A stretch of 64,000 nt of DNA from the NCBI GenBank assembly GCA_019614645.1, contig JABWDB010000031.1, positions 1,736,001-1,800,000 of the forward strand, written 5' to 3'. Positions 40,166 to 50,780 of the stretch are shown piece after piece (position 1 is the stretch's first letter; each line of letters opens with the position of its first letter). The notes beneath the pieces were generated by a model. The model did not search any database, was not told where the DNA came from, and saw only the letters and a program-made list of their open reading frames with translations. This DNA is from Stratiolaelaps scimitus (lineage: Eukaryota; Arthropoda; Arachnida; Mesostigmata; Laelapidae). The position numbers and the translations under genes are program-made.

Positions 40166-40617
40166 TAGGAGTCGTCACTAAGTGGTTCTTGCATAGTAAG
40201 TTATATATTCAATGCTCGAATTTATAATATTTATTCACTTATTAATTAAATAAATCCAATGTCGAAAAGAAATGTAACCCAGATGCTTTTCTCACTCTGA
40301 TTGAAATACGCAAGCATATACATAAACAAAAGCAATGAAGTCGATGCTACTGCCCAAGTTGTAAGTTGAAGTCGTCGATGAAGACTAATAATCAACTTCC
40401 CACTCAAACTTGTCTCTGTCCCCCCAGCTAACGCAGATCTGATCTAAACTTTACCGCCCAAAAAAATCATAGAAACACATAGTTTTAACTTGTTTTTCTT
40501 ATTCATAGAGAAAACACTTAACTTGTAAGTTATATATTAAGTACAAAAATGTTTTATTTTTCATCTTTCTCTCTCTCTTTTATCACCTTCTCTTTACCTG
40601 AATCATTATATATATAA

Positions 40618-40621
<4 letters not shown>

Positions 40622-40657
<36 letters not shown>
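40622..40657. repeat. (AT)n microsatellite
   Basis: About eighteen AT units, preceded by a shorter interrupted AT run. Confidence 0.95.
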
Positions 40658-40661
<4 letters not shown>

Positions 40662-42598
40662 CTACTCTCTATCTATATTTCTATGTATAGACGAATACAT
40701 TGCCCTTCATCCGCCATTAATTACACGCTTTCACTTTGTGTCGCTGTGTTTGATCGCCGTTTTTTTCCGCTGATTTCTGTTCTATTTTTGTCCATTAATT
40801 GTCATTTATTATTATTATTATTATTATCATTATCTTGCGCTGAATACGCTGCGTTGTCTGTCAGTCAGTTCAGCTCAGTTGTTATCGTTCAGAAACGACT
40901 TAATTCACTAATTTCACGTAATATATATATATGTCTAATGAACAACTACGATCAATCTGCTATCATCGCAATTTGTGGCCTGTTTCGAGGACTAGCAAAA
41001 TTGACAATGATGAACAACGCTCGTGTACAATCCAAGGTCAGATGGCAATTCTTTTCTCTACAGACAATATTTTTATATGTAAATATAAATAATACACAGT
41101 CATAGCACGTCTCCACGGAGGCGCCTATACATTTCTCTAGTCTCGTTGTCGCAGGGGAGACGAAAAAAGTGTGATTTATTTTGGAGTCTGTATCACTTTT
41201 GTATGTAATTCTTTGTGTGTGTGTGTGTGTTAAAGTTCTATCTGTTGATGTGTTGTGTCTGTTTGGTTTGCAGCAAGCGCCAGGTACGGAGGATTGCCTT
41301 TGAAATGCCTGGTGAAGATGAAACAACCCACTTTTTCACCCCGCATTCCCATATAAGAAGCTTTCTCCCGTTTATACATAGATTTGGATAGTGGTTCTCG
41401 AAGGTGTATATATATATATATCCCCATATATCTCTCGCTTTCTCTGCCTACCGATTTCGCTGTCGGGTTCTTGTGGAACTCGATTTCTGGAGGTTTTTTT
41501 TCTTTTTACAAAATAATACAGCCTCTCTTGGTCTCCGGTCGTCACCATGAGAACCACCACCTATACACAGATTCTGCATTTTGGAAGTTACAAACGACTT
41601 ATATTTTCTCCTCTTCACCAGAACAACCACAACTCTCGGCACTCGACCGTACTTCGGGCGCACTGCGACGAATCATTAGGACAGGGTGGTCTGTACAGTA
41701 GATTGTTGATCGTTAAACGACGGCCAGGGTCGTTTTGCAAGCACAGCGTCGCGAGCAGCTTTCACCATCAAAATCCGTTGCATCTTGGCGTTCTTATCCA
41801 CCGGCGAGATACTGTTCTATGTGATGAACTAGTAAACGACATGTGACTACAGAGCACATGATGATCACATGATGTTGTTGTTGTAGTAATAGCCAAAGCA
41901 GGTCTCTACGTCCCCTTTCTCTGCCTTCCCGCTGTTTGAGGAAGCAAGATCCAAGTAGTAGACACTTGCCTTTTGTTATATATATATATATATATCTTAG
42001 TTAGTCCAATTCGACTGATAAGAACGCCACGGATAGTAGATGGTCATGCCGTACTCGCCGACAAGGGTTGAATTCGAAGGGCAATATGTTGTTCTATCAC
42101 AGGGTGTATACAGGAAAGGATGACGCTTGGGAAGGCCTATTCTCGAATACAGAGGACGACAGCGCCGACACGCACCGAGCTAGCCGGTATACTTCACGCA
42201 TCGATTGGCTTCACGTCACATCTCGAGAGAGAGCTGTCCGTTAGAAAGCGCCACAAAAATAAATTAACATTCATTTATAATTTACTCTGCTCAATTCCTC
42301 TTTGTATTCATCTTTTACACACTTTTCGACGATTTTCACAAACATTCGCAAACACGCTGTCATTCACTGCTGAGCGTTCATACACACAAAACATATGTCC
42401 TGGTTGACGTGAATCGACAACTCGACACATTATCCTAGAAGCTTGCTATTTCGTGTCATTTCACGTGGTCGCGTATTATGAACAATTGTTGAACAATTTC
42501 CTGTTGTTGTTGGCAACGGCAACGTGTGCTACTACTCCTAACTGATCCACAAATTTTCTCTCTCTCTCTCTCTCGTTCTATTTCCATTTTGCGACCTT

Positions 42599-42604
42599 TT
42601 TATT
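42599..42604 (-). terminator. Candidate poly(A) signal for the zinc-finger gene
   Basis: AATAAA on the minus strand about 650 bases past the stop codon at 43,252. It is the nearest one I located; the true cleavage site cannot be told from sequence alone. Confidence 0.2.
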
Positions 42605-42664
42605 GTCAGATAAACAAACGAAGAAACACAATTAGCGGCATTGGTATGTTTCTGTTTTTGTGTA

Positions 42665-42687
42665 TGTGTGTGTGTGTGTGTGTGTGT
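42665..42687. repeat. (GT)n microsatellite
   Basis: About eleven GT units in the likely 3' flank of the zinc-finger gene, followed by an ATTC run at 42,709-42,729. Confidence 0.9.
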
Positions 42688-43251
42688 ATGAGTCGATTTA
42701 GACACTGATTCATTCATTCATTCATTCATCCATCATTATTAGAACTGCATAGAGGTTGCTGTTGTGGGAGTCGATGACATTGTGCGCGATGAAACGAAGC
42801 GCGTCGCGAACGTTATCTTGCTTGCCTCTCTGTTGCTTAGATCAGTTCTCTCGGTTGGCTGGCTGTACAAGGAGGGTTCTTTGTCATAGTTTTCGCTGTT
42901 TCTACTACTGCTGCTGCTGCTGAGATCTCGATGCTAGGTTTCGGCCGTACTGCCCAAGGGGTATGATGAAGTCGAAACGAAGCTGCTAATTCGGAGAGAT
43001 CATCTCTGCACCTCAAGGGCCTGTCGATCGATGAGGTTGGCTGATGAGCTGCCCGGCGCAGGTGGTTTACGACAGACCACTGTGTCACAATGGCAGAAAC
43101 ACAGAGATCAACCAGTAGGCGTCGGTGACCACCTTTTTTTTCTCTCTTTCCTTTAGAGGCGGAAACCCTCTTTCACGGACACCAATAGAGACACGCGGTG
43201 CGTTCGATGATGCAGCTATCCTGTCGTTCCGGCGTCATTAGCTTCTCATGC

Positions 43252-44223
43252 TCATTGGGCGGTGGGTGCCAATTGGTAGCGGGGAGGTAGCTTGTACCCC
43301 TTGAGCCAGAACGACTCGGACGAGTCGATAACGAACTTCGAATTCCTGTACACCATCTTGACGTTGAGTTCGCTGGCGTTCAAACTTGCCTCACTGGCTT
43401 CCAGATCGTCAGCTAGAAGCTCTTCTTCGAGGCCTAACAATCGGCGCTTCAGTATCGACTGACTGCCGACCTGGCTGTTACTGCTGTGGGGAGCAGATCT
43501 CTTGGCAGCCTTCTTCGGGGTTCGTACGATCACTGACCGCTTGTTCTCACCAGCCTTGTACGCCGCTGACTGCGATTGGGGTTTGAACTGTGGCACCACC
43601 TGAACGTTTTCATCATTGTCGGAGTGGCACACCGAGGATCCATCCGAGTGGACTGATAGATCTTCGGGAAGATCGTCTCCACACATGCCCTTGTGGGAGG
43701 CTATGGACAAGGGTGACTCAGGCTCGGAGTCAAGGTGGCTCCGGTTCGACGAGAGACGGTCGGCCAAAATCGACGGCTTCTCATTGTGCGCCGGTACAAG
43801 AACACTATGGACGGCGTTCATGTTGACCGGGTGCACGACGGGTACTGACGTTGCATGAATTGGACTAGTGGAGCCATGATCCAGGATCTTCGCCATGACA
43901 GCATGATGCTTCAGCATCAGGTGACGCCGAACACGCTGTGACGAGAAGTCTCCATAGCCGCACATGCGGCAGATATGTGTAGGGCTCTTAAGGCTCTTGC
44001 GGTTCTGCTTAACGATTAGGATATCGGATGAGCCGGCATCGCATATCGTGTCCAGTCCTTGGCCGTCAATCATCAGGGCGCACATCATCGCGGCTGTCAT
44101 CGTCGTTCCCGCCGTCTTGTCACAATTATTATGATTATTATTACTGTTGTTGTTGTTGCTGTTGTTGTTACTGTTGTTGTTGTTGTTGTTCTCGCACTTG
44201 TGGCACGAGTGGTCCGACAGCAT
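43252..44223 (-). CDS. Single-C2H2 zinc-finger protein with CtBP-type motif
   Basis: Predicted 323-residue nuclear DNA/RNA-binding or regulatory protein; I do not recognise the orthologue. Residues 11-33 are a poly-Asn tract. One finger occupies 84-107 with C85, C88, H101 and H106 (C-x2-C-x12-H-x4-H). P186-S190 is PEDLS, the PxDLS form bound by CtBP co-repressors. KRSVIVRTPKKAAKR (228-242) is a basic, NLS-like patch. Residues 262-283 are acidic, and the C-terminus has a conserved-looking FWLKGYKLPPRY. The 328-codon open frame is far beyond chance. I start at the ATG at 44,223 because the frame upstream crosses a splice acceptor (exon starts at 44,228, codon split 1/2) and the joined upstream exon has no in-frame ATG. 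Terminal exon ends in TGA. One finger alone is unusual for sequence-specific binding, so a cofactor role is possible. Confidence 0.85.
   Translation of the reverse strand: MLSDHSCHKCENNNNNNSNNNSNNNNSNNNHNNCDKTAGTTMTAAMMCALMIDGQGLDTICDAGSSDILIVKQNRKSLKSPTHICRMCGYGDFSSQRVRRHLMLKHHAVMAKILDHGSTSPIHATSVPVVHPVNMNAVHSVLVPAHNEKPSILADRLSSNRSHLDSEPESPLSIASHKGMCGDDLPEDLSVHSDGSSVCHSDNDENVQVVPQFKPQSQSAAYKAGENKRSVIVRTPKKAAKRSAPHSSNSQVGSQSILKRRLLGLEEELLADDLEASEASLNASELNVKMVYRNSKFVIDSSESFWLKGYKLPPRYQLAPTAQ
44120..44195 (-). repeat. Coding AAC/AAT trinucleotide repeat (poly-Asn)
   Basis: Imperfect trinucleotide repeat read in frame as Asn with interspersed Ser and His. A likely length-polymorphic coding microsatellite near the protein N-terminus. 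Confidence 0.85.
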
Positions 44224-44228
44224 GTTAC

Positions 44229-44352
44229 CTGCAGTCACACAAGAGACACATGAACAAATAACGAGGAGTTAGTAAACGTCGATCCAGTCCGCCTGCTCAT
44301 TTGGTCAGATCATCGTCAGCATCAATTCCGTCATCTGGGTTCTCTTTCCTAC
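44229..44352 (-). other. Intron 1 of the zinc-finger gene
   Basis: 124-base intron. The donor is CTAG|GTAGGA at 44,353/44,352 and the acceptor TGACTGCAG|GTAAC ends at 44,229. An exact TACTAAC branch site lies at 44,274-44,268, with the branch adenosine 40 bases from the acceptor. A T-rich tract runs between branch and acceptor. The open frame on both sides is in matching phase (split Gly codon), although the upstream side is probably untranslated. Confidence 0.7.
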
Positions 44353-44787
44353 CTAGATGCCAACGGTTCTCTACCGTAGTGAACCGTTCGTAGTTCTTTC
44401 TATGCGATCCTTCTCTCCCTAACCCCTGCCAGAAGATCTTAGCGAACGCGGCGATGGCGGCGGCCCACCCTTCTCGCCAGACAGCGCCGCCGTCGCCGCC
44501 ATCATCATCATCATCGTCGTCGTCGTCACAGGCAGCAGCGTTCGCTTGGCATCGCAGAGCCACCTGGCAGCAGCCGCGCGGTACGGAACCGTGCGGCGTC
44601 GCTGACCCACAAACGGTTCTTTGACCCTTGTTCGCTACGGCGCTGCTTCCACTTCCCACTACAACGACAACAACTACTGCTCACTACTACTGCTGCTACC
44701 GGGCATCGCGACCGCTGCTGACATACTTTCATAGTGAGGTCGGCGTAACTCCCAGCCGCCAGCAGACTCTTACACGGACACAAGACT
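44353..44787 (-). other. Proposed 5' UTR exon of the zinc-finger gene
   Basis: GC-rich sequence upstream of intron 1. An open frame in phase with the zinc-finger exon runs back about 100 codons, including a GAC/GAT run (poly-Asp if translated, about 44,500-44,525), but has no ATG before an upstream stop. Translation is therefore more likely to start in the next exon. Three upstream ATGs (44,732, 44,724 and 44,706) open short reading frames, which would be expected to dampen translation. The 5' limit is set only by the Inr-like site. An additional upstream coding exon spliced into this one cannot be excluded. Confidence 0.5.
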
Positions 44788-44789
44788 GA
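44784..44789 (-). promoter_or_regulatory. Inr-like TCAGTC, candidate start site of the zinc-finger gene
   Basis: Arthropod initiator consensus TCAGTY on the minus strand, in CpG-rich sequence just upstream of the proposed 5' UTR exon. No good TATA box or DPE accompanies it; a TTTAAATA about 125 bases upstream is too far away. Confidence 0.3.
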
Positions 44790-44799
44790 CGGACAGCCG

Positions 44800-44922
44800 A
44801 GCTAGTCTCGGTAACTGGCTGAGTGCTCGCGTCGTTCGGTGCCGGCAATGACGGCGGCCGACGGCACCAATGGCCGCCAACTAGAAACCGCCGGCAGCGT
44901 TGGTTGCTCGTCTATTTAAAAG

Positions 44923-44960
<38 letters not shown>

Positions 44961-45480
44961 GTATATTTTCGTGTGTCTGGGTGTGTGAGTGTGCGTGTGT
45001 GTGCGTGCCGAGTTGAGCAGCAGAACCTGCACAGCCGTCACTTCACCGGACAGACATCACAATGCAACAAAGCGACGTCTATTGCAGCAGCTACTGGTGG
45101 TGAGCCATCGCGATGGATGGATTGATGCATCGTGGCCAGCTAGCACCATCCAACGAAACGAGTAGCTCAACTATAATCAGCAATCTATCTGGTACAGAGG
45201 CGGTCAGCGTCAGCGGTGCTGTTGTCGGTGGTTGTAGCTGCGACGGCAGCGGGGAAACGGGTGACCCCGTTGTTGCTCCGTGCCGGCGGCGGTAGCGGCC
45301 GCCAATCGAGGCAGGCCCGCGTCTGTTCCGGGAGTCGTCGATCGGGAAGTTGCCGCGATGAGATGCTGCCGCGCCGCCGCAAACCGGCCACGAGAGAGGG
45401 GCGAAGCCGAGAGGAGGGGTGGCTGAGGCGATGGGGGCGTGAACTGCATCTAGGCCAGGTCACCCCCTAGTGTCTGTCTA
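44800..45480. other. GC-rich island upstream of the zinc-finger gene
   Basis: CpG-rich sequence split by a long AT run (44,923-44,959). It holds GCGGC triplets near 45,250-45,300 and short frames on both strands (79-100 codons) that look compositional. By position it is the proximal promoter region of the zinc-finger gene and could serve a divergent plus-strand transcript, for which I see no coding evidence. Confidence 0.4.
44923..44959. repeat. (AT)n microsatellite
   Basis: About eighteen AT units placed some 150 bases upstream of the proposed start of the zinc-finger gene. Confidence 0.95.
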
Positions 45481-48235
45481 TCTGTCTGGCCTCGTTTACC
45501 CCTACGGCTTCGCTTGGCCTGTCCTCGTAGAGCAACCCCATAGAAATCAGCAGCAGCAGCAGCATTCGTTGTGTGTATGTGTGTGAGGTGATGGTTGAGA
45601 GTATGTGTGGGCCCGTGGGGGCGGCTCTAGGGCTGTAGGTTGGCTAGACAAGCAAGCAACGGTTTATGCGGAAGGGTTGAGTCGCGCCAACTAACCAAGC
45701 AGCAGCCTACTAGGCAGGCCGTTCACCACGACAGCAACGGGTGAAGAGGTCGAACCGGCCTTGAGCATGTGGCCTCCCTTGTGGACGCGCGACACGAAAC
45801 TAAACGGCAGCGGCAATCATGAACGAGGACAGAGGTGGTCGACCGCTTTCTGGGTTGCGCGAGACAACGCCATTATAACACTAACACTATTGCGACTCGA
45901 GTTAGCATTGACGTCACTATGAGCGTCCGCATCGAATATATAGGTTGAGTATTGGATTTGCAGCGTTCAGAAGCATGAATAGATAGACCGGCCCGGTGTG
46001 TGCTACTTTGTAAAAAATATATATATAGACAAGACAACTCAGTTTACTGCATATTGCACACTGAACAAACGGACGAATGAATGGTACCATGTTCTATGGA
46101 GGCACCACAATGAAAAATCGCTTGTAACGAAGATGAGCTTTTCTTTTGCGTCGTATGAGTCATTATCCGTAAGAATTCTCGTTAAAATAATCGGTTTACT
46201 AATTGAGTCCACGTCGAATTCTACCAGCATGATTTTTTTTCCTGTAGAAATAGAGAGGAAGAATAACAAGTATGAGATGAGGCGGAGGCAGCCAAAAATT
46301 TTAACCGGCATAAAACATCGGACGCCACCTGTTGTTGGTTCAAGTCCGTTAGCTTCGCTTCGATCTCGTCGTCAGCGGTTCGAGCACAACTTAGATCTCT
46401 CAAGGCCCATGGGTGAACGATCTCTATCTGTCTACTGTACATCTGTGTGGTCAGTGTCGCCGCTGAATTTGTAGAGTCGGCTTGGCCATATTGAACTAGG
46501 AAGCAATGGCCGAGGCCCGCGTGAAGGTCTCGAATTTTGCGAGGAGCACCCTAAAGCGCCCCTGTCGCGAAGACCGAGGACAGAGCCAGGAGGAGATATT
46601 GTATAATAGACTGAGAGAGCCAGAAACTTCTCGTCCAAAAGCAGCAGGGTGAGAGGTTGGTTAAAGCCGAGCTGAGAAACAACTTCTGCTCCGGTAGGGA
46701 TCGGCCGATGAGAAACAGCATAGCCAAGTTGGTCACTACGACTTGTAGTCTTCTACATCAAGGATCAATTTCTGAACAGAAAAAATGTTCTCGGGAGCAG
46801 AGATCCTTCCACCAGGACACTGTCCTGTCGGTTGAAAGCGATTGTCGTTTTTAAAGTTTGATTTTTAGGCAGTGTACTACCTCGTCACACTAGCAATCGT
46901 TGAGGAAGTTCAGAGGTCTGCATTAGCGCATGTATGGGTGTGTATGAACGTATATATATGCCTGATGCGGACGTGAGCGACAACAGACGGTGTGGGAATA
47001 CACTCGTGCTCGCTGGACCTGTACAAGCGTTTACCCGAAGCTGCCGGAGGTGAACGGCCGCCGTGGGAGGCCGACGATGCTCGGGAACCATCTAACGGGA
47101 TCGAGCGATCTCGCGGATGTGACGTGTGTGGGATCACCACAGATGGATGTCTAAGTGTGAGTGCATGCATGCGCCGTTATTCCCGCCGCCGGCACCACCT
47201 CTACTACCACCATGACAATGATGATCATATGGTCACATTGATTTCACAGTGTCAATCTTAGTTTAAAGCAAAGCAGAAGAATCCCCAGAACCAGCGGAAA
47301 CATATTAGGCCATTGTCGCTCGTCATGTGCGCAGACCATCAAGCGCACTATCGCCAATTGTAGGATACGAACCAATTCCCCCCAAAAAACACCACCTACA
47401 CCAATGGCATGTCTGTTTATTGCAGTTGTCTGTCTGTAGAATGTGACTACTCGTTGCATAATGAATGAACTCACTGGAATACACTAAGCGTACCTGTCCA
47501 TGTCAACAGACCAACGATCCAGACAGCGAGCAATGTGTGCCGGACTGGGTCGGTCCCCGTGGGTTGGAGCCCACTCGTGACCCACATCCGACGCAAAACA
47601 TCACCACTGTGCCCGCCCTCGCATCCGACTCTCCACCCATCCAAAATGCTGTAATGTCAGCCCAGCGGAGAACCCAGACTGCAGGGAGTGCATGGCTTTT
47701 CCAACGACGCTACCCGAGTTCAACGTGGATAGGTAGACCCATGCCGACTGGGTCGGGCACCACCCTACACCGCCGGAACCCCCCCCGCATGTGCTATCTC
47801 TCGTTTGGGTCGAGCCAGACAGCGCTGGCGGCCCAGTTTCGCCGCCGGACAGGGGAGATGTTGTGGCTTGAGAGTGCTTGATCTGTCCCATATCTGAGAA
47901 GGCATAGACTAGCTATCATGGAAACTTGCCTATAATGCTCATATAAGTGCTTTTCATAGTGAGCTGCCACATGAATTCACATCAGGATGCACTCACTTGT
48001 AGCATTACGAAAAGAATGTGTCATATTATGTATTATAGCGCTTGGAGCCCGATGAAAAGAGTTAAGAGAACTCAACAAGTTCGTCGGAGATAAACAAAAC
48101 ATCGCACAGACATTTCGAGATGTTTACCACAATAATTCCTAATCACCGATCAGCAATTCTACGTAGGTACGCCTCAGGTATCGAATGCACTTGTGTGTGT
48201 GTGCGTGTATATGTATATATATGTCTCTGCGAGAG
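45481..48235. other. Region without a proven gene; small candidate frames
   Basis: A CAG run lies at 45,548-45,563. A TTTTTTTTCCTGTAG acceptor-like site ends at 46,247 and is followed by an open frame to 46,474 (75 codons, basic, no recognised domain). An ATG in good context at 46,506 opens 48 codons to 46,652 with a donor-like GG|GTGAGA near its end. A 138-codon frame at 47,465-47,881 overlaps a 96-codon minus frame. None is assigned. Confidence 0.4.
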
Positions 48236-48830
48236 ACGTCATCAAGTTAAATCGTTTCTCCGTTTTGTCTGTGGCGTGGCAGAGGGTGAACAAAGCAGCG
48301 AGATGCGCAGATTTCGTGGAAGGGTGACGACGACAACGACAATCGCAACAACAACAATAACAACGATGTCTGCCTTGCTGCCGCCTGCGAGCGAGGCTCT
48401 GGCGACGTGGCTGCTACTACTACAGATGCTGCTGCTGCTGTTGTTGTTGTTAAGCAACAGCAGCGGCATACAACGCGACGTAGATGATCGCTAGCTGGTA
48501 TCGGGAACGGCCGCCGTAAGCGAGCAAGCGCGCAGCAGCAGCAACTGGGAAGAGCGCAGGGCCAAGTCACTCGAGGAGAAGGTCGTATGACGCAATCCAT
48601 CAGGTGGACGGATAAAGAATGGTACGCTCACAACTGCACATATATGTTGATTGACTCATTTCGAGGAGGCCGTCGGTGCTGCTGCTGCTGTCGCCGCCAA
48701 AGCAGTGGTATTGGCTGTAGTTGTAATGAGTGTGGAGGAGTCCGTGGTCATAGCGGTAGTGATTGCTGTTGCTCGCCACGGAAAGACGCCGAATCGATGG
48801 TAACTACCCAACTCATTGACTGCTGTCGCT
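48236..48830. other. GC-rich triplet island
   Basis: ACA/ACG and CTG/TTG triplet runs (48,325-48,455) and GCT/GTC runs (48,675-48,700). Leu-, Thr- and Cys-rich short frames on both strands follow directly from the repeats. Confidence 0.4.
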
Positions 48831-49730
48831 TCCACTTCGACTATGAACAAGAACGACAACAACAACACACATGGCGACACTGGCCCCGTCCCGAGTACAG
48901 TTCTATTATACGTCTTCAGGAGGTATACAACGACAGAGACGAACGATAAAAATGAGAGAGAAAGAGAGCATTTAGGTGAGGAGGGTGTCAGTCATAATGT
49001 AGGATTGATGTCTTCGTCACAGACGGACATGAACTCGTGTTGTCTTGTCTCAGACGCCGTCAGTGGACGAGGTAATGGTTGGTGACTGCTGTACATTTCT
49101 GCACCCTGCCTAGTTCGGCCAGCTGACTCTCTCTCTCTCTCTCTCATATCGTATGGCCAGTTTGTCTCAATATGATCTGTCGTCTTTCCTTAACTAGCTG
49201 GATAGTTGACAGCTGAATGGGCTCAACTTATTTCCCTATGTAACACTTATCCAACACATGCTTCCGATGGTATCGGTTTTACCAAAAAGTTGTGTGGTAC
49301 ACGATTTATTTTGTCAAGGGGGTGCACACTCGAAGTCAACTTACCGAAGCACACGCTATATGAAGAGACGGGATGGGTATCCGTTTATTTATGTGGATAG
49401 GATATCACACCTATGTGAGCGCAGCACACGCACGGCTGACGGCGCTGTCTCTAACAGAAGAAAAAAGTCCACAGGGGAAGTCACACTCGGTCTCTGCGCT
49501 GTAACTGTCGAAAGCTATACGCAGCCGTACTGAACACACACGCACACAGTAGATCGTTATAAGTAAGCTCAATCTGTTTCCAGTCCACTAGCAGCACACA
49601 TCTGACATGACACTTCGTGTCTCGATGATGACCGCTTGCGTTTCCGATCACCCACTTCAGTTTAGATCTCAAGCTTAATCTGCGCGTTCACTCTGTTTTG
49701 TCTCGGTTGTCTATGGCACGACTGCTTCGT
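48831..49730. other. Region without a supported gene
   Basis: A CT run lies at 49,127-49,144. On the minus strand a consensus donor, CTTCG|GTAAGT, is at 49,345/49,344, downstream of the TATA box at 49,795 (see findings). Confidence 0.4.
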
Positions 49731-50780
49731 AGCTCTCGACGTTGGCTCGATCTGACAAATACTACCGGTGGAGGAGAGAGCGACTCATATTTATAGCCGC
49801 CCTCGCATCGGGCCGCGCTGCTGCTGCCGCTGACCGGTGCAGCGAGGTGGTCCCCGCACGGGTGAACGAACGGGCGAGGGCTTGGTGTTTTGAGAGAGGG
49901 TCCCAGCAGAGACCCTCCTCCGCGTTGGATGAGTGAGCTGGTGTCGTGCTGTCGTGTGTACGGGGTCAGCAGCAGTGGCGGCGGCTTTGCATAGCCAAGC
50001 ATTGTGGCCCATGATGATGGTGTAGCATCGCTGTCTGGGCGTGTGTATGACCCGGCATAGCCCGGCCGATGGTCTCCAATGATCGGGTGTCGACCTGTGT
50101 ACCCGAACGCGTCTGTCAATCTGGATGTGTGCGCTTCTAGCGATTTCGTTCGCGCGGCGAGACAATGCGAATTGAAGCGAAGAGAGCAAGCTAGAGAAAG
50201 GGAAGGCTTTCTGGATATGGCTGGCCACATGCCGGCTCATGTGGACCGGGGAGCGACCGCGCGGAGCGACGCCGGCTTTACTATACTACTGCCCTGCGTT
50301 GGGGTAGCAGTCCGGGCATTGCCTCGCGTGGGGAGGGGGGTCATGTGGAGTTCAAGATGGAGCATATAAGCTTACCAGACAGACAAAGCAGACAGTTCTG
50401 CCCGGCCAAGCCGGCGCATGGGTAACAAACGGAATGATCGGCGATAGCAGCGGCGGGTCCGCCGCCGTCTACCTCCAGAGACTGGCAAGCTCTGACGTGA
50501 ACGGAGGCCAAATCTCTAGTGGCTTTATCGAACGGCGGGGAACTGCAGAATATCACGATATATTCGGGAAGGACCAGGCGAAATGGGGAGACGACCAGAA
50601 CGTAACTGGTGGGGGTCGATGGAGCTGAAGGCGAAGAAAAGGACGCCACTGTGGGATTCGTCGATTGGATGGATAGGAGAGGGGGGTGGGGGGGGGGTCT
50701 GGCTACCGCTCGGGGGTGCTGCCGGGGGGGGGGCGAGGGAAACCAGGGTGGTACGTGGATGGTGGAATTCTGGGAAGCCT
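49731..50780. other. GC-rich island with a minus-strand TATA box
   Basis: CpG-rich block with overlapping frames of 149-186 codons on both strands. G tracts lie at 50,681-50,697 (G6 T G10) and 50,724-50,733. A minus-strand donor CTG|GTAAGC is near 50,372. The paired long frames on opposite strands argue for composition, not coding. Confidence 0.35.
49788..49795 (-). promoter_or_regulatory. TATA box (TATAAATA), minus strand
   Basis: GGCTATAAATA in GC-rich surroundings, pointing toward the zinc-finger gene 5 kb downstream on the same strand. A weak Inr-like TCAGA lies about 40 bases downstream, slightly further than the usual 30. Confidence 0.3.

Larger units (their letters stand above)
39881..42598. 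other. AT-rich, microsatellite-rich region without a supported gene
   Basis: Includes family B repeat copy 3 (listed separately), the longest TA run of the window (40,622-40,657), an ATT run (40,809-40,828), GT (41,215-41,230) and CT (42,556-42,574) runs. An acceptor-like TTTGGTTTGCAG ends near 41,274, but frames behind it close within 40 codons. Confidence 0.5.

Noticed and set aside
46320..46400. Two B-box-like strings (GGTTCAAGTCCG, GGTTCGAGC)
   Set aside because: No A box or cloverleaf pairing. They fall inside the better explained open frame ending at 46,474.
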